This document shows positions 8,563 to 13,823 of a stretch of 15,443 bases of DNA, in pieces. This DNA comes from an uncultured Collinsella sp. (GTDB lineage: Bacteria > Actinomycetota > Coriobacteriia > Coriobacteriales > Coriobacteriaceae): contig CAUDCB010000032.1 of assembly GCA_958447915.1 (NCBI GenBank), forward strand, positions 1 through 15,443. Direction: 5' to 3'. The notes under the pieces were generated by a model. The model saw only the letters and a program-made list of their open reading frames with translations. It had not been told where the DNA came from and ran no database searches. Positions within the stretch are counted from its first letter, which is position 1. The number at the start of each line of letters is the position of its first letter. A program made the position numbers and the translations under genes.

Positions 8563-9528
8563 CTACAGACGCTGCGCCACGCGGATCTTGGCTGATCTCG
8601 CCCGAGGGTTGCGCGCAACCTCATCGGGTTGGGCAACCAGGGGTTTGCGGGTGATGACCTTGAGTATCGGCACGTTGCCGCACACGCACACCGGAATCTC
8701 CGGCGGACACGTGCACCCCTGGCTCATCTCCTTAAAGTGGTTCTTTACGATACGGTCCTCGAGTGAGTGATACGAGATGACGCAGATGCGTCCGCCCGGG
8801 TTGAGCCACCTTGTGGCGGCGTCAAGCCCTCGCTCGAGCACATCGAGTTCGTGATTGACCTCGATGCGAATGGCCTGGAAACTTTTCTTGGCAGGGTGCC
8901 CACCATGCCGACGGGCGGCAGCAGGTATTCCCGCCTTGATGATCTCGACAAACTGACCGGTGGTTTCGATCGGTTCATGCTCGCGGCGGCGCACGATCTC
9001 ACGTGCGATCTGCGAGGCGAACTTCTCTTCGCCGTAGACGCGTAGAATCCGGGCGAGGTCGTGTTCGTTATAGGTGTTGATGACCTCAGCTGCGTTTAAG
9101 GTGTTGTTACCCGGATCCATCCGCATGTCCAATGGGGCGTCCTCGTTGTACGAAAAGCCCCTGCCAGGGATATCGAGTTGCGGCGACGAAACGCCCAAGT
9201 CGAACAGGAAGCCATCGACCCCGGGCACCTCGGCCGAGCAAAGCAGCTCGTCCAAGTCGCCGAAGTTGCCCTTCAGCAGCTGGTGCGGTACGCCGGGAAC
9301 CTCGCGGTCCAGACGGGCGCCAGCGGCCTCGAGGGCCATGTCATCCTGATCGACGCCGAGCAAAAGGCCGGTCTCCCCCACCTGCGCGGCCAGCTTTACC
9401 GAATGGCCGGCACCGCCAAGGGTGCAATCGCAGACGACGGAGCCGCTCTTTAGCTGCAGCGACTCAAGCACTTCGCCGAGCATGACAGGTTCATGCCGAT
9501 ATTCTTGTGTCAAGATCCCACGCTCCAT
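8563..9528 (-). CDS. rsmH: RsmH (MraW), 16S rRNA m4C1402 N4-methyltransferase
   Basis: RsmH uses S-adenosylmethionine to methylate N4 of cytidine 1402 in the ribosomal decoding centre. The 321 residues show the family signatures: YRHEPVMLGEVLE (10-22), the SAM loop CTLGGAGHS (35-43), GVDQDD (58-63), FDLGVSSPQLD (109-119), GRGFSYNEDAPLDMRMD (122-138), KSFQAIRIEVNHEL, ISYHSLEDRIVK and the C-terminal RNPRARSAKIRV. The ATG at 9528 has only a weak ribosome site. A TTG at 9513 gives the usual family N-terminus (M-T-Q-E-Y-R-H) and has GGAG 9 nt upstream, so it is a serious alternative. It begins about 20 nt after mraZ. A 90-nt non-coding gap follows before the ftsL-like gene. Confidence 0.97.
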   Translation of the reverse strand: MERGILTQEYRHEPVMLGEVLESLQLKSGSVVCDCTLGGAGHSVKLAAQVGETGLLLGVDQDDMALEAAGARLDREVPGVPHQLLKGNFGDLDELLCSAEVPGVDGFLFDLGVSSPQLDIPGRGFSYNEDAPLDMRMDPGNNTLNAAEVINTYNEHDLARILRVYGEEKFASQIAREIVRRREHEPIETTGQFVEIIKAGIPAAARRHGGHPAKKSFQAIRIEVNHELDVLERGLDAATRWLNPGGRICVISYHSLEDRIVKNHFKEMSQGCTCPPEIPVCVCGNVPILKVITRKPLVAQPDEVARNPRARSAKIRVAQRL

Positions 9529-9548
9529 CCGTTACTCGTGCCTTGCCC

Positions 9549-9983
9549 TTACGAGAAGAAGAGGTCAAGCAGAGCCTCGTCGTCATCGTCCTCATCGGCC
9601 GCGGCGCGGTCCCAAACCTCAAGGTGGTCGTAGTTACCCACAACCGTGACCTCGCGGTCGAGGTTCGCCTGCTTGCGGAGAGACTCAGACAGACCGATAC
9701 GACCGGCGCCGTCCACATCCATCGACGTGGTGCGCTTGTTGATCGCTCTCATGAGCTTCTGGTCGTTGATGTCACGCGGGTTAAAACCCTCGTGGCCCTC
9801 ACGACCCGCGAAGAGTCCTTCGACCCACTTATCGAAGGCCTCGGCAGAGAACACGTACAGAGCATCGACATCCAGGGCTTTGAACACGCGAACGTGCTCT
9901 CCAAGCTCCTCGCGAAGGGGTGCAGGCAGGGACAGACGACCTTTTGCATCGAGATTGCGCTCGTATGCACCAGTCATTCCCAT
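9549..9983 (-). CDS. mraZ: MraZ, AbrB-fold transcriptional repressor of the dcw operon
   Basis: MraZ is a ring-forming DNA-binding protein with two SpoVT-AbrB-like halves. In Escherichia coli it represses its own dcw operon by binding TGGGN repeats upstream. The 144 residues match the usual length. The first half carries ERNLDAKGRLSLPAPLRE (8-25, with the DxKGR core) and the second carries DVDGAGRIGLSESLR (89-103), the expected duplicated DxxGR signature. The C-terminus is acidic (DEDDDDEALLD). The ATG at 9983 has GGGAGG 6 nt upstream, an excellent ribosome site; a second ATG two codons later is spaced too far. It is the first gene of the cluster, about 62 nt behind a near-consensus promoter and a run of TGGGG repeats, consistent with autoregulation. 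Confidence 0.96.
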   Translation of the reverse strand: MGMTGAYERNLDAKGRLSLPAPLREELGEHVRVFKALDVDALYVFSAEAFDKWVEGLFAGREGHEGFNPRDINDQKLMRAINKRTTSMDVDGAGRIGLSESLRKQANLDREVTVVGNYDHLEVWDRAAADEDDDDEALLDLFFS

Positions 9984-10020
9984 GTGCGCCCTCCCCTCGG
10001 TTACTCAGATGGCACGTACG

Positions 10021-10035
10021 CGGGGAACCACCCCG
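10021..10035. promoter_or_regulatory. Palindrome copy 2 in the mraZ 5' UTR
   Basis: Minus-strand CGGGGTGGTTCCCCG is an inverted repeat with 5-bp arms and a 5-nt centre; a flanking G/C pair lengthens it to 6. It shares the GGGGNGGTTCCCC core with a second palindrome 37 nt upstream. It lies downstream of the predicted transcription start, so it could be a second operator or an RNA hairpin in the leader. The factor that binds is unknown. Confidence 0.55.
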
Positions 10036-10051
10036 CCTGTCGACGTCATTA

Positions 10052-10080
10052 ATAATATGGGGAACCGCCCCATTTTTCAA
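10052..10080 (-). promoter_or_regulatory. Main mraZ/dcw promoter
   Basis: On the minus strand TTGAAA (10080-10075), a 17-nt spacer and TATTAT (10057-10052) form a near-consensus housekeeping-sigma promoter. Transcription would start near 10045, giving a leader of about 62 nt to the mraZ ATG. The spacer is filled by a palindrome (copy 1), and TGGGG repeats lie directly upstream of the -35. Repressors bound here would block RNA polymerase. It is the best promoter match I found in the window. Confidence 0.72.
10058..10072. promoter_or_regulatory. Palindrome copy 1 inside the mraZ promoter spacer
   Basis: Minus-strand TGGGGCGGTTCCCCA is a perfect 5-bp-arm inverted repeat lying between the -35 and -10 hexamers. 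Its TGGGG half also continues the upstream TGGGG series in 10-bp phase (20 bp from the last one). Occupation of this site would directly occlude RNA polymerase, so it is a strong operator candidate for MraZ or another repressor. Confidence 0.58.
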
Positions 10081-10087
10081 CACCTTT

Positions 10088-10127
10088 CCCCACCCCTTCC
10101 CCCACCCTACCCCACTACTCCACCCCC
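10088..10127 (-). promoter_or_regulatory. TGGGG repeat array, candidate MraZ operator and G-quadruplex motif
   Basis: The minus strand carries six G-runs of three to five G. TGGGG boxes begin at 10114, 10104 and 10092, and again at 10072 inside the promoter, giving steps of 10, 12 and 20 bp. A weaker TGGAG lies at 10122. E. coli MraZ binds TGGGN repeats with about 10-bp periodicity, so an operator role is a reasonable inference. The stretch 10113-10088 has five G-runs separated by 1-2 nt and fits the G-quadruplex pattern. Confidence 0.55.
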
Positions 10128-10147
10128 TAACTATTGGGCACCACCCC

Positions 10148-10161
10148 CGAGCATATGTTCG
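10148..10161. promoter_or_regulatory. LexA/SOS-box-like site
   Basis: Minus-strand CGAACATATGCTCG agrees with the Gram-positive LexA/DinR consensus CGAACRNRYGTTYG at 13 of 14 positions; the exception is C for T in the right half-site. It lies about 100 bp upstream of the predicted mraZ transcription start and about 280 bp downstream of xerD. No promoter clearly overlaps it, so its target is unclear, and a chance match is possible. Confidence 0.4.
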
Positions 10162-10162
10162 A

Positions 10163-10182
10163 AAACACAATATGTTGTGTTT
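10163..10182. repeat. Perfect 20-bp palindrome next to the LexA-like site
   Basis: The plus strand reads AAACACAATATGTTGTGTTT, with 8-bp arms around TATG. It starts 1 nt after the LexA-like box and just downstream (in the transcription direction) of the terminator-like hairpin. With AT-rich arms and no U tract it looks more like a dimeric regulator site than a terminator. Confidence 0.5.
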
Positions 10183-10187
10183 AACGC

Positions 10188-10221
10188 AAAGGCGGGATGC
10201 CACCTGTAGCACCCCGCCTTT
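10188..10221 (-). terminator. Likely Rho-independent terminator behind pyrG-xerD
   Basis: The minus-strand RNA forms AAAGGCGGGGUGC / GCAUCCCGCCUUU, a continuous 13-bp stem with one G-U pair and an 8-nt loop. It has an A-run on the 5' side and UUU then GCGUU on the 3' side. The wobble pair forms only on the minus strand. The U tract is short, so efficiency may be moderate. It would separate the pyrG-xerD transcript from the mraZ promoter. Confidence 0.5.
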
Positions 10222-10231
10222 CAACCTCAAC

Positions 10232-10250
10232 CTTCAAGTTGACCTTGAAG
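10232..10250. repeat. Inverted repeat resembling a MerR/SoxR-type operator
   Basis: Minus-strand CTTCAAGGTCAACTTGAAG has 7-bp arms and a 5-nt centre and superficially resembles the SoxR box. A TAAAAT hexamer lies just upstream at 10259-10254 with a poor -35 (GTGAAC). The repeat is not placed between -35 and -10 as MerR-family sites are, so only the symmetry is certain. Confidence 0.35.
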
Positions 10251-10349
10251 CGAATTTTAGGCCTCTTTACACGCCGTTCACATCGCCCCCAAACTCCCCC
10301 ACGCGCGGCATGTGCACCCCACCGTGCCATTGGCCGGTGACGCAAAATG

Positions 10350-10411
10350 GGACGGACCCCCGACTGCCAAAACGTGCGCAACAGCACGTTCCAGCAATCG
10401 AGGGTCCGTCC
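10350..10411 (-). repeat. 62-nt wobble-paired hairpin element behind xerD
   Basis: Starting 34 nt after the xerD stop, the minus strand folds into a 28-bp uninterrupted stem (outer GGACGGACCC / GGGTCCGTCC, inner AACGTGC / GCACGTT) around a 6-nt loop. All five non-Watson-Crick positions are G-U on the minus strand but A-C on the plus strand. This points to an RNA structure made from the xerD strand. Only a short ATTTTG follows, so it is not a typical terminator. It may be a REP/MITE-like element, a 3'-end stabiliser or a processing site. I cannot tell whether it recurs elsewhere in the genome. Confidence 0.6.
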
Positions 10412-10444
10412 TCGGATCGCATGTAATTGCAGGTCAGCTGCGTA

Positions 10445-11386
10445 TTAGCGATGTGCCAGCGGGTGGGCCGCCAGGTAAACCTCGGTCAGCTGCGTACGAT
10501 CGACATGCGTGTAGACCTGCGTGGTCGATATATCGGCGTGCCCCAAGATCTCCTGCAGCACGCGAAGGTCCGCACCGCCCGCAAGCATGTGAGTGGCAAA
10601 GGAGTGGCGCAACGTGTGCGGATGGAGGCCCACCAACCCCACCTGGCGCCCGTAGCGCTCGCATATGACGTGAACACCCTGACGCGACAGACGCCCGCCG
10701 TTCTTGTTTAAAAAGACCGCCGGCGTCTCTGTCCCACGGGCGTGAGCCGCCAGAAGCTGGCGTCCATCGCATATATAGCGCGTCAGGGCACGCGCCGCAC
10801 TTCCCACCAAAGGGGCCAGACGCTCCTTGGAGCCCTTGCCGCGAACCAGCACAAAGCCGTCATCGACATGGATATCACTCACATCGAGCCCCACCAGCTC
10901 GCTCACGCGCAGGCCGCACCCATACAGCACTTCCAAGATGGCGCGATCGCGCAGGCCTATTTCTCCATCGGGAAAATCCTGGTCAAGCAGTGCCGAAACA
11001 TCCTCCACCGAAAGGCACTCCGGCAGGCGCTCGGCCTTTTTTGGCAAACGCAATGCCGCCGTGGGATTTTGGGCCACGGCTCCATCGCGCACCAGAAAGG
11101 CATGCAGGCCTTTGACAGCCGCGAGCGCGCGCTCCACCGAGGCGTCGGAATAGCCTCCGTCGCGCCGATCGGCGATAAAGTCCTCGATGACCCGCCGACT
11201 CACGTCCTCAAAGGATGCAATGCCCGTCCGCTCCAGATAGGCACAGTAGGTCGTCAGGTCTCGGCGATAGGCGGCAATCGTGTTGCGCGCCAAGCCCCGC
11301 TCGACTGCAAGGTAATCAAGAAACTCCCCCGCCGCCACAGCGAGCGACGAAGGAGCTTCTTCGATATGTTCCCTGTTCGACGGCAA
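10445..11386 (-). CDS. xerD: XerD-type tyrosine recombinase
   Basis: XerD with XerC resolves chromosome dimers at dif before division. The 313 residues from a TTG start contain an N-terminal SAM-like DNA-binding domain (about 18-105; VERGLARNTIAAYRRDL) and a catalytic domain. The catalytic residues are visible: Arg160 (GCGLRVSEL), Lys184 (RGKGSK), His257-x-x-Arg260 (HTLRHSFATH), His283 (LGHADIS) and the nucleophile Tyr292 (TTQVYTH). The TTG at 11386 is 2 nt after the pyrG stop and lacks a spaced ribosome site. A GTG at 11338 gives 297 residues, the usual family length, but also has no clear site; translational coupling to pyrG is likely. XerC and other Xer proteins are hard to separate by eye. 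The association with pyrG, seen in other actinobacteria, favours XerD. Confidence 0.9.
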   Translation of the reverse strand: MPSNREHIEEAPSSLAVAAGEFLDYLAVERGLARNTIAAYRRDLTTYCAYLERTGIASFEDVSRRVIEDFIADRRDGGYSDASVERALAAVKGLHAFLVRDGAVAQNPTAALRLPKKAERLPECLSVEDVSALLDQDFPDGEIGLRDRAILEVLYGCGLRVSELVGLDVSDIHVDDGFVLVRGKGSKERLAPLVGSAARALTRYICDGRQLLAAHARGTETPAVFLNKNGGRLSRQGVHVICERYGRQVGLVGLHPHTLRHSFATHMLAGGADLRVLQEILGHADISTTQVYTHVDRTQLTEVYLAAHPLAHR

Positions 11387-11388
11387 CC

Positions 11389-13050
11389 TTAGTCCGTCGC
11401 ACGATTCATGGGCGTCACCTGTAGGCGATCGACACCCTCATGCTGGCCAATCGAGGCACGCACGAATTCACGGAACAGCGGCTGAGGATTGGTGGGGCGG
11501 CTCTTGAACTCGGGGTGGGCCTGAGTGGCCACGTACCACGGGTGCACGTCGCGCGGCAGCTCGACCATCTCGACCAGACGTTCGTCGGGTGAAAGGCCCG
11601 AGATGACAAGACCGGCGTCCTCGAGCTGATCGCGGAAGGCATTGTTGAACTCAAAACGGTGACGGTGGCGCTCGTAGACAAGCTCCTCGCCATACGCCTC
11701 ACGCGCGAGAGTATCGGCAGCGAGCTTGCACGGATAGGCGCCCAGGCGCATGGTGCCGCCCTTCTCGGTCACGTCCTCCTGCGAGCTCATCAGGTCGATT
11801 ACGCTAAACGGACCGTCCGGATCAAACTCGGAGGAGCTGGCGCCGGCAAGGCCGACAACGTTGCGGGCGAACTCGCACACGGCAACCTGCATACCCAGGC
11901 AAATGCCCAGATACGGAATCTTGTGCTCGCGAGCAAACTCGGCAGCAAGAATCTTGCCCTCCAGGGCGCGCTTGCCAAAGCCGCCGGGAACCAGAATGCC
12001 CGATGCGTCGCCCAGAACCTCATTGACGTTTTCGGCATCGAGGCTCTCACCATCGACCAGCTGCACATCTACGTGACGATCGTAGAAAACGCCCGCGTGA
12101 TGCAGGGCCTCGATAACCGACAGATATGCATCGGGAAGCTGGGTGTACTTTCCCACGACGGCAACCTTAACCTTATCGGCGTGATGGTTGGCATGGTTTT
12201 GCTTGCGCAGGAACTCATTCCATTCGCTCATATCGCGCTCGCGCGGATCGAGGCCAAGGCGCTCGCAAATGCGCAGGTCAAAGTCCTGCTCGGCGAGCAG
12301 CTGCGGCACGTCGTAAATGCTCGCGCAGTCCTCGTTGGTAAAGACACAGTCGGTGTCGACGTCGCAGAAGCTTGCGATCTTGCCGCGAATGGCGTCGTCA
12401 ATATGGTGATCGGAGCGCAGCACAATAATGTCGGGCTGGATACCAAAGCTGCGCAGCTCCTTGACGGAGTGCTGCGTGGGCTTGGTCTTAACCTCGTGTG
12501 CGGCGGCGATATAGGGAACGAGCGACACGTGGATGTAGCAGACGTTCTCGGGACCGGCCTCCTTGCGGTACTGGCGGATAGCCTCCACGAACGGCTGCGA
12601 CTCGATGTCGCCAATCGTACCGCCCAGCTCGGTAATGACAACGTCGGAGCCAGTCTGCTCCTCAATGCGGCGGAATTTGTCCTTGATGGCATTGGTGACG
12701 TGCGGGATCACCTGGACGGTACCGCCCAAAAAGTCACCGCGACGCTCGCGGGCAATCAGGCTCTTGTAAATGGCGCCCGTCGTAAAGTTAGAATCGCGGG
12801 TCAGGTTCTCGTCAATAAAGCGCTCGTAGTGGCCCAGGTCCAGATCGGACTCGTAGCCGTCCTCGGTCACAAAGACCTCACCGTGCTGGAACGGGCTCAT
12901 GGTACCGGGGTCGACGTTCAGATACGGGTCGGCCTTCTGCATCGTTACCTTATAGCCGCGTGACTTGAGCAGACGGCCCAATGAGGCCGCGGTAATACCC
13001 TTACCTAGGGACGAAACCACGCCACCGGTTACGAACACATGCTTGGTCAT
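11389..13050 (-). CDS. pyrG: PyrG, CTP synthase (glutamine-hydrolysing)
   Basis: PyrG makes CTP from UTP, ATP and glutamine, the last step of de novo pyrimidine nucleotide synthesis. The 553 residues show the N-terminal amidoligase domain with VVSSLGKGITAASLG (11-25), KADPYLNVDPGTMSPFQHGE (39-58) and ELGGTIGDIES (141-151). A C-terminal class I glutamine amidotransferase domain follows, with PGGFGKR (355-361), the nucleophile Cys384 in LGICLGMQ, RHRHRFEFNN (461-470) and the His512/Glu514 pair in AHPEF. Length and motifs are complete. The ATG at 13050 gives the standard N-terminus (MTKHVFVTGG); AGGT lies 8 nt upstream. A TACAAT sequence lies about 55 nt further upstream without a good -35. It appears to share a transcript with xerD. 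Confidence 0.98.
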   Translation of the reverse strand: MTKHVFVTGGVVSSLGKGITAASLGRLLKSRGYKVTMQKADPYLNVDPGTMSPFQHGEVFVTEDGYESDLDLGHYERFIDENLTRDSNFTTGAIYKSLIARERRGDFLGGTVQVIPHVTNAIKDKFRRIEEQTGSDVVITELGGTIGDIESQPFVEAIRQYRKEAGPENVCYIHVSLVPYIAAAHEVKTKPTQHSVKELRSFGIQPDIIVLRSDHHIDDAIRGKIASFCDVDTDCVFTNEDCASIYDVPQLLAEQDFDLRICERLGLDPRERDMSEWNEFLRKQNHANHHADKVKVAVVGKYTQLPDAYLSVIEALHHAGVFYDRHVDVQLVDGESLDAENVNEVLGDASGILVPGGFGKRALEGKILAAEFAREHKIPYLGICLGMQVAVCEFARNVVGLAGASSSEFDPDGPFSVIDLMSSQEDVTEKGGTMRLGAYPCKLAADTLAREAYGEELVYERHRHRFEFNNAFRDQLEDAGLVISGLSPDERLVEMVELPRDVHPWYVATQAHPEFKSRPTNPQPLFREFVRASIGQHEGVDRLQVTPMNRATD

Positions 13051-13177
13051 ATTGAGTTACCTGCGCTTCCCGTAGAAGTTGTCCATACACATCTTACGGG
13101 TCTTCATTGTAATACTCGGACCGCAAGCCGTTCTCATCTTTTCTCGCGCGCGCTCGCATTTCTCAATCTCGAAACAA

Positions 13178-13205
13178 AACGCCGCCCGGTTTCCCAGGCG
13201 GCGTC
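13178..13205 (-). terminator. Rho-independent terminator of the winged-helix gene
   Basis: About 24 nt after the stop codon the minus-strand RNA forms ACGCCGCCUGG / CCGGGCGGCGU, an 11-bp stem with one G-U pair closed by a GAAA tetraloop. It is followed by UUUGUUUC (UUUUGUUU counting the last stem base). This is a canonical terminator and separates the regulator gene from pyrG. Confidence 0.85.
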
Positions 13206-13228
13206 GCTATGGCAAGGGTTACATGCTG

Positions 13229-13567
13229 CTATCGATCAGCAGCCTCGTCCTCAAGCATTTCTTGAACGAGCATGCCGGTACGGACGCCCTCAAGATACCA
13301 TTCGCCACGTTCGGTGAGGCAAATGCCATTTGCAAGCTGACCGCCGTCGTCGCTATAACGCGAGACGACATCAATCATGCCTTCGGAATCCAAGCGATCG
13401 ATTGCGGCGCGGGCACGATACGGCGAAACCCCCACGCGCTCGGCAAGCGTTTTGCGCGAGAAACCATACGGCCCGCCATTGTCTTCGGTTTGCTGGGCGA
13501 TCTCCATCAACACCAGTACCTCGACACGCTTCATATCGTTAACACTCGCACGACCCTTGCCCGCCAT
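13229..13567 (-). CDS. Small winged-helix DNA-binding protein, function unknown
   Basis: This is a 112-residue protein with a predicted winged helix-turn-helix: an N-terminal helix KRVEVLVLMEIAQQ, then GFSRKTLAERVGVSPYRARAAIDRLDSEGMIDVV (about residues 36-69), which reads as the turn-helix-recognition-helix and first wing strand, followed by NGICLTERGEWYLEGV. The pattern is shared with MarR/PadR/Rrf2-like regulators, but I cannot assign a family. There are no cysteines, so an Fe-S sensor of Rrf2 type is unlikely. I chose the ATG at 13567 because GAGGAGG lies 5 nt upstream; a GTG at 13621 would add 18 residues with no ribosome site. It is monocistronic, bounded by terminators on both sides. 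A TACAAT -10-like hexamer lies at 13690-13685, and TTACCTGCC occurs twice upstream, a possible autoregulatory site. Confidence 0.82.
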   Translation of the reverse strand: MAGKGRASVNDMKRVEVLVLMEIAQQTEDNGGPYGFSRKTLAERVGVSPYRARAAIDRLDSEGMIDVVSRYSDDGGQLANGICLTERGEWYLEGVRTGMLVQEMLEDEAADR

Positions 13568-13631
13568 AGCAGCCTCCTCAAACCGAGCACGAGCATCTAA
13601 CGCGCCGTGCGCGACCGACACACCTCACGAT

Positions 13632-13719
13632 GGCAGGTAATATCCATCATGCGGCATCCCGCTAAGGATGAAACAGTTATGGTTATTGTATACCGCTCAA
13701 ATTGTTTCTAGGCAGGTAA
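13632..13719 (-). promoter_or_regulatory. Upstream region of the winged-helix gene with repeated TTACCTGCC
   Basis: TTACCTGCC occurs on the minus strand at 13719-13711 and again at 13640-13632, 79 nt apart. TACAAT at 13690-13685 is a plausible -10 between them; no good -35 is seen, and the upstream repeat sits roughly where a -35 would be. The two copies flank the predicted start and could be operators. Confidence 0.35.
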
Positions 13720-13756
13720 ACGGCTATTTTTCGCCGAAATAGGCACTTTATTGATC

Positions 13757-13789
13757 AAAAAGCCGTACCGGGCGCTAACCCGATACGGC
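13757..13789 (-). terminator. Rho-independent terminator of the UPF0371 gene
   Basis: About 34 nt after the stop codon the minus strand forms GCCGTATCGGG / CCCGGTACGGC, an 11-bp stem with one G-U pair and a 6-nt loop, followed directly by TTTTT. This is a canonical intrinsic terminator. Confidence 0.88.
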
Positions 13790-13823
13790 CAAAATGCAAT
13801 GCAATTACCGCGGTGCTTCAAAC

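Noticed and set aside
9829..10230. Minus-strand open frame running from the intergenic region into mraZ
   Set aside because: It reads mraZ out of frame and translates the G-rich operator tract into Gly/Trp-rich nonsense; there is no evidence of coding.
10232..10250. A true MerR/SoxR-regulated promoter
   Set aside because: The dyad resembles a SoxR box, but neither strand has -35 and -10 hexamers placed around it with the 19-20 nt spacing these regulators need, and there is no adjacent MerR-family gene.
11659..12963. 434-codon open frame on the plus strand
   Set aside because: It lies wholly opposite pyrG, whose reading frame is certain, and shows no ribosome site or domain.
13051..13177. 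Pyrimidine-responsive reiterative-transcription leader ahead of pyrG, as in Bacillus
   Set aside because: There is no GGGCTCC-type start and no terminator directly ahead of pyrG. The only terminator in this interval belongs to the upstream gene.
13568..13621. N-terminal extension of the winged-helix protein from a GTG at 13621
   Set aside because: The ATG at 13567 has an ideal GGAGG at 5 nt, which lies inside the proposed extension, and the extra 18 residues look like no domain.
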